Positions 35,576 through 44,729 of a stretch of 48,858 nt of DNA are shown piece after piece. The translations under genes and the position numbers were made by a program. The notes under the pieces were generated by a model. It saw nothing but the letters and a program-made list of their open reading frames with translations. It made no database searches and was not told where the DNA came from. The DNA is from a bacterium (candidate division B38) B3_B38. GTDB lineage: Bacteria > Acidobacteriota > B3-B38 > Guanabaribacteriales > B3-B38. Location of the stretch: positions 1 through 48,858 of the forward strand of contig NJBL01000008.1 in NCBI GenBank assembly GCA_005223145.1. Direction: 5' to 3'. Every line of letters begins with the position of its first letter. Within the stretch, counting starts at the first letter, position 1.

Positions 35576-35998
35576 ATGCGTAATTCATCTGCTCCCAAGC
35601 GATGGAGACTAACGGCTGAAAGGAGGATTATGCTGAGGGAAATACACACCATCCCTTCCCATTTCACTGCTAAAGAACTCCTTTCCCGGATGAAAAGGAA
35701 GAGGAAGAAGGTCTCTCGGGCTACCATCTACCGCGCCCTGGAACTATTCCTACAAGAGGGATTGATTGAGAAGGTTGAGCTGGGCGGGGGAAATTCCCGA
35801 TACGAGTGTATCTCCCACCGTCCTCATCATGACCACCTGATTTGTGTCAATTGTGGGAAGATAATTGAGGTCCAGAGCCCGGTGCTGGAAGAGAATAAGA
35901 CAAAAGTATGCCAGTCTTATCACTTCCTCCCCATAAGCCACACCCTTCAGATCCTCGGCTATTGCCAGAGTTGTCGTCAAAAGCCGAAAATACCCTGA
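35576..35998 (+). CDS. Fur-family metalloregulator
   Basis: A 140-residue repressor with a winged-helix N-terminal domain (RLTAERRIMLREIHTIPSHFTAKEL, KVSRATIYRALELFLQEGLI) and a C-terminal metal and dimer domain (HRPHHDHLICVNCGKIIEV, then GYCQSCRQ). The two CxxC pairs form the structural zinc site. The ATG at 35576 follows AGAGGG with 7-nt spacing, better than the TTG at 35507 in the track, which overlaps the putative operator. The feoB neighbour suggests an iron-sensing Fur; PerR or Zur cannot be ruled out. Confidence 0.92.
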   Translation: MRNSSAPKRWRLTAERRIMLREIHTIPSHFTAKELLSRMKRKRKKVSRATIYRALELFLQEGLIEKVELGGGNSRYECISHRPHHDHLICVNCGKIIEVQSPVLEENKTKVCQSYHFLPISHTLQILGYCQSCRQKPKIP

Positions 35999-36020
35999 TA
36001 TACATCAGGAGGAAGAAAGA

Positions 36021-38012
36021 ATGCCCTTTCACCACCGAAGAAGAAGGAGATTTAAAAGGGGAAGGTTCCCAACCTCTCTACCCCGTTTTGTCCTTGTCGG
36101 AAACCCCAATGTAGGAAAGAGCGTCATCTTCAACCTCTTAACTCGCAGATACGCCAGCGTTTCCAACTACCCGGGCACCACGGTGGAGCTTATGACAGGG
36201 AGCACCACCCTCAATCACCAACCCGCCCTAATTGTAGACACCCCCGGAGTCAACAGCCTCATACCTATGTCTGAAGAAGAGATGGTTACCCGCAACATCC
36301 TTATGTTCGAAGACCCTCGGGGGATAATTCTGGTAATCGACAGCAAAAACCTCAGCAGGGGGCTGTTGATAGCTCTCCAACTGGCAGAGATGGGGCTCCC
36401 TTTCCTCATCGACCTCAATATGGAAGACGAGGCTAAAAGCCTGGGTATGAAAGTAGATGTTAACATGCTATCAGAGCTTATGGGGGTCAAAGTGGTTCCC
36501 ACCGTCAGCACTCAAAGGAAAGGGATAAAAGACCTGATCGACCTCATCCCTCAATCCTCCCAAGCTGCCTATCCTATATCCTACCGCCCGGATATTGAAG
36601 AAGGGATAGCAAAGCTTACCCCCCTCATAAAATCATCTCCCATAAACAAACGGGCGATAGCCCTCATGCTTTTAGCGGGAGATAGAAGCCTCATTCCCTG
36701 GCTCTCATCCACCCGAAGGAGGGAAACCATTGAGCAGATCGACCAGATAAGGTCACGCATTGAAGCTAAGTTCCACCAACCCCTCAGCTCCCTCATCAAC
36801 CAGCAACTTCTTCAGATAGCTGACGAAATCATCCAAAAGGTCCAGAAGGAGAGAGGGAGGGAAAAAAGGAACTGGCAGGAGGTTGTAGGACGGCTATCCC
36901 TTCATCCCCTATGGGGCATCCCCATCCTTCTGCTTGTCCTCTTTCTGGTTTACCAGTTTGTGGGAAAGTTCGGGGCAGGCACCACAGCTACTTTTATGGA
37001 GAATGTAGTCTTCGGCAAATATATCAATCCCTGGGTAACCGAGGGGGTTAAGTCTATCCTTCCCGTAAAATTCTTGCAGGAGCTTATAGTGGGGCAATAC
37101 GGGTTGATGACCATGGCGCTGACTTACTCCTTTGCCATTATCTTGCCCATCGTCGCCTATTTCTTTCTGGCTTTCGCTTTGCTGGAAGACTCCGGCTATC
37201 TCCCCCGGTTGGCAGCTATGCTTAACTCTCCTTTCAAAATCATAGGGTTAACCGGAAAGGCGGTGTTACCGCTGATGTTAGGTCTGGGGTGCTGCACCAT
37301 GGCTACCTTATCAGCACGGATTCTCGATTCCAGGAAAGAGAGAATCCTGGTCACCCTGCTGCTTGCTCTGAGCATCCCCTGCTCGGCTCAGATGGCGGTT
37401 ATTCTGGCGCTGTTGGCGGGTATCTCGCTCAAAGCAACATTGTGGTGGGGAGGGACCATCCTCGCTGTGCTCATAGGGACGAGTTTCGCCTCTTCCCGCC
37501 TCCTCCCCGGGGCTTCCTCCGACTTCATAATGGAGCTTCCCCCCATACGCCGTCCTCAGCTATCCAATATCCTGCTGAAGACCAGCTCCCGCATCATGTG
37601 GTATCTAAGAGAGGCTGTCCCCCTTTTCATCCTGGGAACCCTTGTCCTCTTCGTATTGGACAAATTCGATGTGCTGAGCTATCTGGAGAAGCTCGCCTCT
37701 CCCGTCATTACCCAATTCCTCGACCTTCCCTCCCGGGCAACCCAGGCTTTCATCGTCGGATTCCTCCGCCGTGACTATGGAGTAGCAGGTCTCTATCTGC
37801 TGGCAAAGCAGGGGCAGTTATCCGGCACCCAGATTGTGGTTGGTGTAACTACTCTCACCCTCTTCGTCCCCTGCATCGCCAATCTTTTTGTGATGCTCAA
37901 GGAAAGGGGATGGAAGGTAACCTCTCTTATGCTCGCCTTCATCATACCGGTATCGCTACTAATAGGTGGGCTGTTAAACTTTATATTGCGAACCTTTGGG
38001 GTGCAATTTTAA
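36021..38012 (+). CDS. feoB: Ferrous iron transporter FeoB
   Basis: A 663-residue inner-membrane Fe(II) transporter. The N-terminal G domain has G1 GNPNVGKSVIFN, G2 Thr in NYPGTTVE, G3 DTPG, G4 NMED and G5 VSTQRKG; the helical spacer follows, then about 8-11 TM helices with the Gly-Cys gate motifs (MLGLGCCTMATLSARIL, IPCSAQMAV, VPCIANL). It starts at an ATG with AGGAGG and has an unusual His/Arg-rich leader (MPFHHRRRRRFKRGR). The G1 loop reads NVGKS instead of the commoner NSGKT. It lies between two metal regulators. No separate feoA is seen. Confidence 0.94.
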   Translation: MPFHHRRRRRFKRGRFPTSLPRFVLVGNPNVGKSVIFNLLTRRYASVSNYPGTTVELMTGSTTLNHQPALIVDTPGVNSLIPMSEEEMVTRNILMFEDPRGIILVIDSKNLSRGLLIALQLAEMGLPFLIDLNMEDEAKSLGMKVDVNMLSELMGVKVVPTVSTQRKGIKDLIDLIPQSSQAAYPISYRPDIEEGIAKLTPLIKSSPINKRAIALMLLAGDRSLIPWLSSTRRRETIEQIDQIRSRIEAKFHQPLSSLINQQLLQIADEIIQKVQKERGREKRNWQEVVGRLSLHPLWGIPILLLVLFLVYQFVGKFGAGTTATFMENVVFGKYINPWVTEGVKSILPVKFLQELIVGQYGLMTMALTYSFAIILPIVAYFFLAFALLEDSGYLPRLAAMLNSPFKIIGLTGKAVLPLMLGLGCCTMATLSARILDSRKERILVTLLLALSIPCSAQMAVILALLAGISLKATLWWGGTILAVLIGTSFASSRLLPGASSDFIMELPPIRRPQLSNILLKTSSRIMWYLREAVPLFILGTLVLFVLDKFDVLSYLEKLASPVITQFLDLPSRATQAFIVGFLRRDYGVAGLYLLAKQGQLSGTQIVVGVTTLTLFVPCIANLFVMLKERGWKVTSLMLAFIIPVSLLIGGLLNFILRTFGVQF

Positions 38013-38064
38013 TCTTTAAGAGGGAATGCCAGAAAATAAAAATATACTGGGGAAAGCCTAAAAG

Positions 38065-38715
38065 ATGGAAGACAGGAAAACCGAAGAAATCTTCGAAGCA
38101 TTGTGGACCTTACGGGAGAACGGTACACCTCACACCCTGAAAAACCTCTCTCGCATCGCTCACCTCGAAGACCCCTCTAAGGTGATAGCAAAGCTGGTGG
38201 AGAAAGGTACCCTTGCTGAAAAAGGGGGAAAGGTCTATTTCACAGCCGAATCCGAGAAGAAAGCTGCCGAGATCATCCGCCGCCACCGCCTGGCGGAGGT
38301 ACTGCTGCACGAGGTCTTAGCCATCGAGAGCCCTCAAATGGAATCCAACGCCTGCGAGTTTGAGCATGTACTCAGCCCTCAGGTGACCGATAGCGTGTGC
38401 ACCTTTCTGGGGCACCCTCCCTACTGCCCGCACGGGAAGCCTATCCCCCGCGGGAGCTGCTGCGATAAATTCCAGGTTAAGCTAAAGCCCCTGGTCACCC
38501 GCCTCAGCGACTTCCAGCCCGGAGAAGAGGGAAGAATCCGCTATATTACCGCCAGAGTACACCCCCGAATGGGTCGCCTCAGTTCCCTGGGGGTGGTTCC
38601 GGGGAGTGTGGTCAAGCTGCGGCAGAAAAGACCCTCATTTATCATCGAGATCGGTCACACCATCATCGCCATCGACCAGGATATCGCCAGGAACATATTT
38701 ATTCAGAAGACCTGA
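38065..38715 (+). CDS. DtxR-family metalloregulator with FeoA-like C-terminal domain
   Basis: A 216-residue regulator. It has an N-terminal winged helix (about 1-60), a metal-binding and dimerisation domain with ACEFEHVLSPQVTDSVCTFLGHPPYCPHG and IPRGSCC (about 70-135), and an SH3-like FeoA domain (about 145-216, GRIRYITARVHPRMGRLSSLGVVPG). Such proteins sense Fe(II) or Mn(II). It is 52 nt after feoB on the same strand. The FeoA-like domain is the only FeoA-like sequence in the operon. Confidence 0.92.
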   Translation: MEDRKTEEIFEALWTLRENGTPHTLKNLSRIAHLEDPSKVIAKLVEKGTLAEKGGKVYFTAESEKKAAEIIRRHRLAEVLLHEVLAIESPQMESNACEFEHVLSPQVTDSVCTFLGHPPYCPHGKPIPRGSCCDKFQVKLKPLVTRLSDFQPGEEGRIRYITARVHPRMGRLSSLGVVPGSVVKLRQKRPSFIIEIGHTIIAIDQDIARNIFIQKT

Positions 38716-38829
38716 CTGGACGAGCATCATCTTTCACCTCCGCTCAGCAAGACCAACTCTCCCTTCCACACTCCGAACTGCATTCATAGAAAGGCGTTAT
38801 TCTTCACCCAGCTCTAAAAGGGAAAAGAA

Positions 38830-38858
38830 TTGATTTTACCCTGTTGATATAGTAAAAT
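38830..38858 (+). promoter_or_regulatory. Probable promoter of the dGTPase gene
   Basis: TTGATT (38830) and TAAAAT (38853) with exactly 17 nt between them, about 60 nt before the start codon in a 202-nt gap that has no other feature. Confidence 0.6.
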
Positions 38859-38917
38859 TTAGAGAAATGTTGTGTAATTTTTTTCCCTTTTAATGCCGCC
38901 AGCGAAGGGACATTTTA

Positions 38918-40264
38918 ATGTCTATTCCCATGCAGATTTTCCAGAAAGAGAAATTAGAAGAGCTGGAGGAAGAGAGGTTAGCTCCCTATGCCCTGAAGAG
39001 CCGTCTCTCCCAGAGGCTACTGCCAGCCACCAAAGAGGGGAGGAAGTTCGACTACCGCACCGAATTCCAGCACGACCGCGACCGCATCATCCACTCCCTC
39101 GCCTTCCGCAGGCTGAAGCACAAAACCCAGGTCTACCTCCCCTATGACAACGACCACCACCGCACCCGCCTCACCCACACCATAGAGGTCAGCCAGATAA
39201 GCCGCACCATAGCCCGTGCCCTCCTGCTCAACGAAGACCTCACCGAAGCCATCGCCCTGGGGCACGACCTGGGGCATACCCCCTTTGGGCAAGCAGGTGA
39301 GGAGCTGCTTGATAAAATCATGAGAGGAGGGGAAACCCTCGGCATCCTTGACAGAGACCTTCTGCGCAAGGGGGGAGGCTTCCGGCACAACTACCAGAGC
39401 ATTAGAGTGGTCGACCATCTGGAGCAGCGCTACCCGCATAACGGCATCAACCTCACTAATGACACCCGCGAGGGAATACTGAAGCACATTCCCCTTGAGC
39501 GCCGCATAAGCTACCCCGGGTTCAACAAAAAGGGACTCCATATGGAGCTTGCTCCCCATTTCGAGGCGCAGGTGGTCGCCTTAGCCGACGAGCTCGCCCA
39601 GCAAACCCACGACCTTGAAGATGGAATGCGCGCCAGAGAGATAGCCCTGGAAAAGGTGGAGGAGCTGGCAATTGCCCGTCGGGTTATCAAAAGGATAGCC
39701 CAATCTTACTCCTCCACCACCAATCGCTATCTGAAACAGAATATGCTCATCCGGGGGATAATCCATCTCTGCGTCACCGATGTCATCCGCCAATCCGCCC
39801 GCAACCTCAGCACCTGGGCAGAGAGGCATAAGATAAACTCCACTGAGGATTTCTACGCCAAAAGGGAGCTCATCAGACCGCATACCATCGGCTTCTCCCC
39901 CCAGGGGAAGCGGCTCTTTCAGGAGCTAAAATACTTCGTCCACAAGTTCATCATCAACAGCTTCGCCATAAACCGGGCAGAGGGGAGAGCACGGCATTTC
40001 CTCAGCGGGCTCTTCCGTGCTTATTACCAGAATCCCCGACAGCTCGACAGCTATCAGCTCCTGCGGTTCAAGGAGATGGAGGGAGTGCGCTATCTGCGCG
40101 ATGTCCCCACCGAAGAGCTCGACAAGGAGATTAAAAACCGCTACCAGCGCAACCTCCGCTTCATCCGCCTCATCTGCGACCACATCGCCGGGATGTCCGA
40201 CTGGTATGCCCTGCGGGAATACGAAAGACTCTATCTCCCGTCAACCGAATTTACGGGATTTTAA
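38918..40264 (+). CDS. dgt: Deoxyguanosinetriphosphate triphosphohydrolase-like protein
   Basis: An HD-domain enzyme that splits dNTPs to deoxynucleoside and triphosphate. The 448-residue protein carries FDYRTEFQHDRDRIIHSLAFRRLKHKTQV, the metal-binding HRTRLTHTIEVSQI, the HD motif GHDLGHTPFGQAGEEL and the later FRHNYQSIRVVDHLE. Substrate preference cannot be read from sequence; family members differ. The ATG follows AAGGGA. The remnant of a restriction-like gene begins 3 nt after the stop. Confidence 0.94.
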   Translation: MSIPMQIFQKEKLEELEEERLAPYALKSRLSQRLLPATKEGRKFDYRTEFQHDRDRIIHSLAFRRLKHKTQVYLPYDNDHHRTRLTHTIEVSQISRTIARALLLNEDLTEAIALGHDLGHTPFGQAGEELLDKIMRGGETLGILDRDLLRKGGGFRHNYQSIRVVDHLEQRYPHNGINLTNDTREGILKHIPLERRISYPGFNKKGLHMELAPHFEAQVVALADELAQQTHDLEDGMRAREIALEKVEELAIARRVIKRIAQSYSSTTNRYLKQNMLIRGIIHLCVTDVIRQSARNLSTWAERHKINSTEDFYAKRELIRPHTIGFSPQGKRLFQELKYFVHKFIINSFAINRAEGRARHFLSGLFRAYYQNPRQLDSYQLLRFKEMEGVRYLRDVPTEELDKEIKNRYQRNLRFIRLICDHIAGMSDWYALREYERLYLPSTEFTGF

Positions 40265-40266
40265 CT

Positions 40267-40509
40267 ATGACCACAATAAAAGCTACCGAAAACGAGTTTA
40301 AAACCCAGCTCATCTCCTGGCTCAACGAATTCATCTCCCACGGAAACTACTTCACTGCGGTTTAAAAGGAAGTGAATGCTTATCAAAGATATCTGGAAGA
40401 TTTAAAGGGGAAAATATTTGAAGTCTTTTACAGAAGAACCTTTGACCACAGGCAGGCAGATGTACTGACTCGGACTATTTTTGAAGAGCATAGTATTCCT
40501 GATATATAA
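40267..40509 (+). pseudogene. Remnant of a restriction/methylase-like gene with internal stop
   Basis: The frame begins MTTIKATENEFKTQLISWLN, reads 32 codons to a TAA at 40363-40365, and continues in the same frame (KEVNAYQRYLEDLKGKIFEV, then TFDHRQADVLTRTIFEEHSI) to a TAA at 40507. The N-terminal piece resembles the beginning of large restriction-endonuclease/DNA-methylase-like proteins (ATENEFKTQ...SWLNEF). The two parts are probably what remains after a large internal deletion and a nonsense change. Family identification is from memory of similar N-termini and is tentative; the shared frame across the stop is directly visible. Confidence 0.55.
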
Positions 40510-40524
40510 TGTAAAGGGGGAGGT

Positions 40525-40965
40525 ATGATAAAAGTAGCGCTGGGAAGCGACCACGCCGGATTCGAGCTGAAGGAAGCGGCAAAGGAGGTGCTGGAAGAGA
40601 TGGGAGTCGAATATGACGACCTGGGGGTGCACTCATACAAAAGGGTGGACTATGTCCCCTACGGTAAGCAGGTAGCGCAGGGCGTAGCCGATGGAAAATA
40701 CGACCGGGGGATACTCTTCTGCGGCTCGGGCATCGGGATGTCCATAGTCGCCAACAAGATAGCCGGCATCCGCGCTGCGCTGTGCCATGAGCCTTACACC
40801 GCCCGGCTCAGCCGCGAGCACAACGATGCCAATGTGCTGGTCTTAGCTGGCAGAACCACCGGTCCTGGAATCGCTGCTGAGATTATCAGGGTTTGGCTTA
40901 CCACCCCCTTTGCCGGCGGGAGACATCAAAAGCGTCTTAATCAGATAAAGGAACTGGAGAAATAG
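40525..40965 (+). CDS. rpiB: Ribose-5-phosphate isomerase B
   Basis: A 146-residue enzyme that interconverts ribulose-5-phosphate and ribose-5-phosphate. The motifs [33 protein letters not shown] (catalytic Cys in CGSGIG) and [18 protein letters not shown] are diagnostic of RpiB. The ribosome binding site is AAGGGGGAGG. It directly precedes glyA, a common bacterial arrangement, 41 nt apart. Confidence 0.97.
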   Translation: MIKVALGSDHAGFELKEAAKEVLEEMGVEYDDLGVHSYKRVDYVPYGKQVAQGVADGKYDRGILFCGSGIGMSIVANKIAGIRAALCHEPYTARLSREHNDANVLVLAGRTTGPGIAAEIIRVWLTTPFAGGRHQKRLNQIKELEK

Positions 40966-41006
40966 TAATCATCATCTTTATATCAAAAATTAAGGAGAAG
41001 AGAACG

Positions 41007-42308
41007 ATGAAAATGTTAGAAGAGGTCGACCCGGAAGTCGCTCAGGCTATATGGGACGAAACCGACAGGCAGGCTTACACTCTGGAGTTAATCGCTTCGG
41101 AGAACTTCGTCAGCGAGTCGGTGCTGGAGGCGATGGGGTCGGTCTTCACCAATAAATATGCCGAGGGGTATCCCGGACGCCGCTATTACGGCGGATGCCA
41201 ATTCTGCGATGTGGTGGAGAGCCTGGCTATTGAGCGGGCAAAAAAGCTCTTCGGTGCCGAGCACGCCAATGTCCAGCCTCACTCGGGCACACAGGCGAAT
41301 ATGGAGGTCTACTTTTCTATGATGGAGCCCGGGGATACCATGCTGGGGATGAACCTCTCCCACGGCGGACATCTCTCCCACGGGCATCCGGTTAATTTCT
41401 CCGGTAAGCTGTTCAATGTTATCCATTACGGTGTGGACTCCAAGACAGAGACCATTGACTACCAGCAGATGGAAGACCTGGCTAAAGAGCACAAGCCCAA
41501 ACTGATTGTCCTCGGAGCCAGCGCCTATCCGCGTGATATCGACTACCAGAAGGTCAGGGAGATTGCCGACAGAGTGGGTGCTATGGTAGTGGCGGACATC
41601 GCCCATATTGCCGGCATGGTGGCTGTGGGGCTGCTTAACGATCCGGTTCCTCACTGCGAGTTCGTCACCAGCACCACCCACAAGACCCTGCGGGGTCCCC
41701 GTGGAGGGATCATCCTCTGCCAGGAGAGGCTTGCCAAGGATATTGACCGAACAGTCTTCCCCGGCTATCAAGGGGGACCCCTGGTGCACATCATCGCCGC
41801 CAAGGCGGTCTGCTTCAAGGAGGCTCTCAGCCCGGAGTTCAAGCAATATCAAGTGCAAATCATCAAAAATGCCAAAGCCATGGCTGACCGGCTCCAGAAG
41901 AACGGATTCCGCCTCGTCTCCGGAGGTACCGACACCCACCTGATGCTGGTAGATGTCTTCAGCCGAGGGATTACGGGGAAGGATGCCGAGGCTGCTCTGG
42001 GGAAAGCGGGAATCACAGTGAACCGCAACACCATCCCCTTTGATACCAACAAACCCTTTATCGCCTCGGGGATAAGAATCGGCACTCCGGCGCTGACCAC
42101 CCGAGGGATGAAGGAGCCGCAGATGGAGCTCATTGCCGACCTCATTTCCCGAGTACTCCAGAATATTGAAAACGATGATATTAAAGAAGATGTGAAGAGA
42201 GAAGTACACCGCCTCTGCGAGGAGTTTCCCCTCTATGCGCTCCGACTGCAGGGGTGTCAGGGGCTGAAGAGGTGCTTCACTATCTCCAACCCCAGACACC
42301 ACAGCTGA
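41007..42308 (+). CDS. glyA: Serine hydroxymethyltransferase
   Basis: A PLP enzyme that turns serine and THF into glycine and methylene-THF. The 433-residue protein has [39 protein letters not shown], the PLP-lysine motif [13 protein letters not shown] and the C-terminal [13 protein letters not shown]. After the usual end (LCEEFPLY) there are about 22 extra residues ([14 protein letters not shown]...), so the stop may have moved downstream. The stop lies 11 nt before the dCMP deaminase start. Confidence 0.97.
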   Translation: MKMLEEVDPEVAQAIWDETDRQAYTLELIASENFVSESVLEAMGSVFTNKYAEGYPGRRYYGGCQFCDVVESLAIERAKKLFGAEHANVQPHSGTQANMEVYFSMMEPGDTMLGMNLSHGGHLSHGHPVNFSGKLFNVIHYGVDSKTETIDYQQMEDLAKEHKPKLIVLGASAYPRDIDYQKVREIADRVGAMVVADIAHIAGMVAVGLLNDPVPHCEFVTSTTHKTLRGPRGGIILCQERLAKDIDRTVFPGYQGGPLVHIIAAKAVCFKEALSPEFKQYQVQIIKNAKAMADRLQKNGFRLVSGGTDTHLMLVDVFSRGITGKDAEAALGKAGITVNRNTIPFDTNKPFIASGIRIGTPALTTRGMKEPQMELIADLISRVLQNIENDDIKEDVKREVHRLCEEFPLYALRLQGCQGLKRCFTISNPRHHS

Positions 42309-42319
42309 AGGAGAGGAAG

Positions 42320-42829
42320 TTGGCAAAACCGAAGAAGCCGGACAACAGACCCTCGTGGGACGATTACTTTATGGAGATAACCGAGCTGGTATCTCGCCGC
42401 TCAACCTGTCTCAGGCGTCAGGTGGGAGCAGTGATTGTGAAGGGAAAGCGCATACTGACCACCGGCTACAACGGTGCTCCCTCGGGTTTGAAGCACTGCA
42501 GCGAGGTCGGCTGTCTGAGGGAGAAGCTCAATATCCCCTCCGGTGAGAGGCAGGAGCTGTGCCGGGCTTCCCATGCCGAGCAGAACGCCATCATCCAGGC
42601 AGCCCAGCATGGGGTGAGGATAAATGAGGCAACCATTTACTCAACCCACTTTCCCTGTGTGACCTGTGCCAAGATGATAATTAACGCCGGCATAAAAAAG
42701 ATAATCTACCAGCAAGGCTATCCCGACCAGCTCTCCAAGGAACTATTGCAAGAGGCGAGGATTGAGCTGATAAAAATGACCCCGGCAAAGCTTACTCTTG
42801 CAGCGGATGAGCCAAAGGAAAGTGGATAG
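42320..42829 (+). CDS. dCMP deaminase (ComEB-type cytidine deaminase)
   Basis: A zinc deaminase that makes dUMP from dCMP for thymidylate synthesis. Motifs are [34 protein letters not shown], the zinc-site [12 protein letters not shown] and [15 protein letters not shown]. The track start (42254) lies inside glyA; the TTG at 42320 is preceded by AAGGAG with 6-nt spacing and gives the usual 169 residues. Placement after glyA is common and links it to one-carbon metabolism. Confidence 0.94.
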   Translation: MAKPKKPDNRPSWDDYFMEITELVSRRSTCLRRQVGAVIVKGKRILTTGYNGAPSGLKHCSEVGCLREKLNIPSGERQELCRASHAEQNAIIQAAQHGVRINEATIYSTHFPCVTCAKMIINAGIKKIIYQQGYPDQLSKELLQEARIELIKMTPAKLTLAADEPKESG

Positions 42830-42891
42830 GTCAAATAAAAATAAGGGCTTAAAATTCTGAGCCATTTAACATCTTGAGATAGTTGGCAGCA

Positions 42892-43728
42892 ATGGGAAAA
42901 GGGAAGCTATTTTTAGTCAGCACCCCCATTGGGAATCTGGAAGACATCACTTTCAGGGCACTCAAAATCCTGCAGGAAGTATCCCTCATTGCAGCGGAAG
43001 ATACCCGGCGAGCGAGAAAGCTCCTCAGCCGATATAATATCTCCAATCGGATTACCAGCTATCATCAGCACAACGAGCTGCCCAAAGGGAAAAAGATTCT
43101 CACCGAGCTGATGCAGGGGGCTGATGTAGCTCTGGTATCCGATGCCGGAACCCCCGGCATATCCGACCCCGGCTACCGCCTGGTCAAGAGCGCCGTGGAG
43201 GAAGGGGTTGAGGTGGTTCCCATACCGGGTCCTAACGCCGCTATAACCGCTCTTTCCATCTCCGGACTTCCTACCGACAGCTTTTTTTACGGGGGATTTC
43301 TCCCTCCGAAGAAGGGGGAGAGACGAAGAAAGCTCCAGCTGTATCAGGACATTAATTCAACCCTTATATTCCACGAGTCACCCCACCGCTTGATAGCGAC
43401 CCTGGAAGACCTCTACGAAGTGCTGGGAGACAGGCGATTGGCAATTGCCCGGGAATTGACCAAAATCCACGAGGAGGTATGGAGGGGGCGGTTAAAGGAT
43501 TTAATGGACAACATAGATAAACTGACCCTCCGAGGCGAGTTCACCCTGGTGATAGAAGGGAGAGCAAAGCGTCACCAGGTCGCACCGCTTGAGACTGCTA
43601 CTATCAAGGATGACTATGAAAGGCTCCGGGAGGAATCTGGCTTAAGCCAGAAAGAGGCGATGAAGCAGATAGCCAGGGAACGAGGAATAAGCAAAAGCGA
43701 GGTCTATAAGGCTATTGTCAAAGGATAA
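42892..43728 (+). CDS. rsmI: 16S rRNA (cytidine(1402)-2'-O)-methyltransferase RsmI
   Basis: A SAM-dependent enzyme of the tetrapyrrole methylase fold. The N-terminus KLFLVSTPIGNLEDITFRA is diagnostic, followed by EDTRRARKLLSRY, VSDAGTPGISDPGYRLV and VPIPGPNAAITALSISGLPTDSFFYGGFLP. The C-terminus has the small helical region SGLSQKEAMKQIARERGISKSEVYKAI. The ATG at 42892 gives the usual N-terminus; the TTG at 42883 is an alternative and neither has a strong ribosome binding site. Confidence 0.95.
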   Translation: MGKGKLFLVSTPIGNLEDITFRALKILQEVSLIAAEDTRRARKLLSRYNISNRITSYHQHNELPKGKKILTELMQGADVALVSDAGTPGISDPGYRLVKSAVEEGVEVVPIPGPNAAITALSISGLPTDSFFYGGFLPPKKGERRRKLQLYQDINSTLIFHESPHRLIATLEDLYEVLGDRRLAIARELTKIHEEVWRGRLKDLMDNIDKLTLRGEFTLVIEGRAKRHQVAPLETATIKDDYERLREESGLSQKEAMKQIARERGISKSEVYKAIVKG

Positions 43729-43767
43729 TCTTATTTCGCCGGAAATAATAAAGGCTAACGATTCGCA

Positions 43768-44127
43768 GTGAGAAAAGGGAAAAAGAGAGTGTATGAGAAT
43801 CTATGGATTGTTATTGGCCTCATCCTTGTAATCGGCTTTTTCCTCCGCCATTGGATTAAAATAAGCCGCACAACTAAAAAACGCTCCATAAAGGAGCTGA
43901 GGACCAATGAGTTCAATTATTATATAAAATTTGCCTCCAACTACGAAAAAGGGAGGAAAGAGGAGGAGAGGGGGAACATAAGGGGTTCGCTGCTCTTCTA
44001 CCAGCGGGCGCTCAATTCCCTCAAAGATAGCGGCAAGACAAGAGACGAACTGGTAAGGCTCAGCATCCAGGAGCTGGAAAAGAAGATAGAAAAGCTCCAA
44101 CGGGCTGAAGAATCCTCTTCTTTGTGA
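43768..44127 (+). CDS. Small membrane protein with TPR-like tail
   Basis: I do not recognise a named family. The 119-residue protein starts at GTG, has one TM helix (about 11-27, LWIVIGLILVIGFFL), a basic patch (KISRTTKKRSIKEL) and a helical tail with one TPR-like unit (YEKGRKEEERGNIRGSLLFYQRALNSL) and a coiled-coil-like ending (ELEKKIEKLQRAEESS). The cytoplasmic tail may contact another protein. It lies 39 nt after rsmI on the same strand. Confidence 0.65.
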   Translation: MRKGKKRVYENLWIVIGLILVIGFFLRHWIKISRTTKKRSIKELRTNEFNYYIKFASNYEKGRKEEERGNIRGSLLFYQRALNSLKDSGKTRDELVRLSIQELEKKIEKLQRAEESSSL

Positions 44128-44185
44128 ATAGGAAACAGAGGAAACAATAGGAAATGCGAAAAAAACTGCTTACACCTTTATTGCC

Positions 44186-44215
44186 TTGACAAATTGTATA
44201 GAGAGAGGATAATAT
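44186..44215 (+). promoter_or_regulatory. Probable promoter of the single-TM gene at 44277
   Basis: TTGACA (44186) and TAATAT (44210) with 18-nt spacing. The start codon follows about 60 nt later. Confidence 0.6.
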
Positions 44216-44276
44216 TTTAATAAAAGGAGCTTCTGGTCAGGAAGTATATATTTGCAGTAGAAGAAGGGAGAGTCTT

Positions 44277-44648
44277 ATGGTCAAATGGAGGGATGAGAAG
44301 GGTGAGGGGGCACTGAAGTTCATTATAGTCCTTATTATTATAGGGCTTGCCTTCTACCTACTGGCTAAGTTCTTCCCCACCTTCTGGAAGCCGTATGAAT
44401 TTAAATCAACCCTCAAGCAAGAAGCCATGAGCGCTTCCAGCCGACCTGGTTACGATAAGGAACTTCAACAGCGGTTGTTAGCCAAAGCACAGGAGCTGGG
44501 GCTAAAAATTGACTCCTCCAATCTTTCCGTAGAAATAAAGAACCAGAGGGTTAAAATTGTGGCCGATTATTATATGGAAGTACAAACTCCCTTTCACACC
44601 TTCCAGCGGCACTTCGTCCAGGAGGTGGAAAACCCTATTTACCAATAG
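44277..44648 (+). CDS. Single-TM membrane protein, DUF4845-like
   Basis: A 123-residue protein with a short N-terminus (MVKWRDEKGEGA), one TM helix (LKFIIVLIIIGLAFYLLAKFFP) and an exported or cytoplasmic domain of about 85 residues (KAQELGLKIDSSNLSVEIKNQRVKIVADYY, ending HFVQEVENPIYQ). The layout resembles DUF4845 proteins, which have a pilin-like N-terminal helix, but there is no Gly-Phe cleavage motif. GGGAG precedes the ATG. It has its own probable promoter and is convergent with the cyclodeaminase gene. Confidence 0.7.
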   Translation: MVKWRDEKGEGALKFIIVLIIIGLAFYLLAKFFPTFWKPYEFKSTLKQEAMSASSRPGYDKELQQRLLAKAQELGLKIDSSNLSVEIKNQRVKIVADYYMEVQTPFHTFQRHFVQEVENPIYQ

Positions 44649-44729
44649 CTCCTCCTCTGCCTCATTAGGAGAATCCCCCTAACAACTTCAGGAAAAAGGA
44701 ATTGCTTATTTTGACACATCCCCTTACTC

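Noticed and set aside
38865-38885. TTGTGTAATTTTTT before dgt as an IS256-type terminal relic
   Set aside because: The likeness is limited to a few AT-rich bases, and there is no transposase remnant or partner repeat nearby.
41088-42326. 412-residue ORF on the minus strand opposite glyA
   Set aside because: It is a frame shadow of glyA; the sense strand has an unmistakable SHMT and this product has no protein-like motifs.
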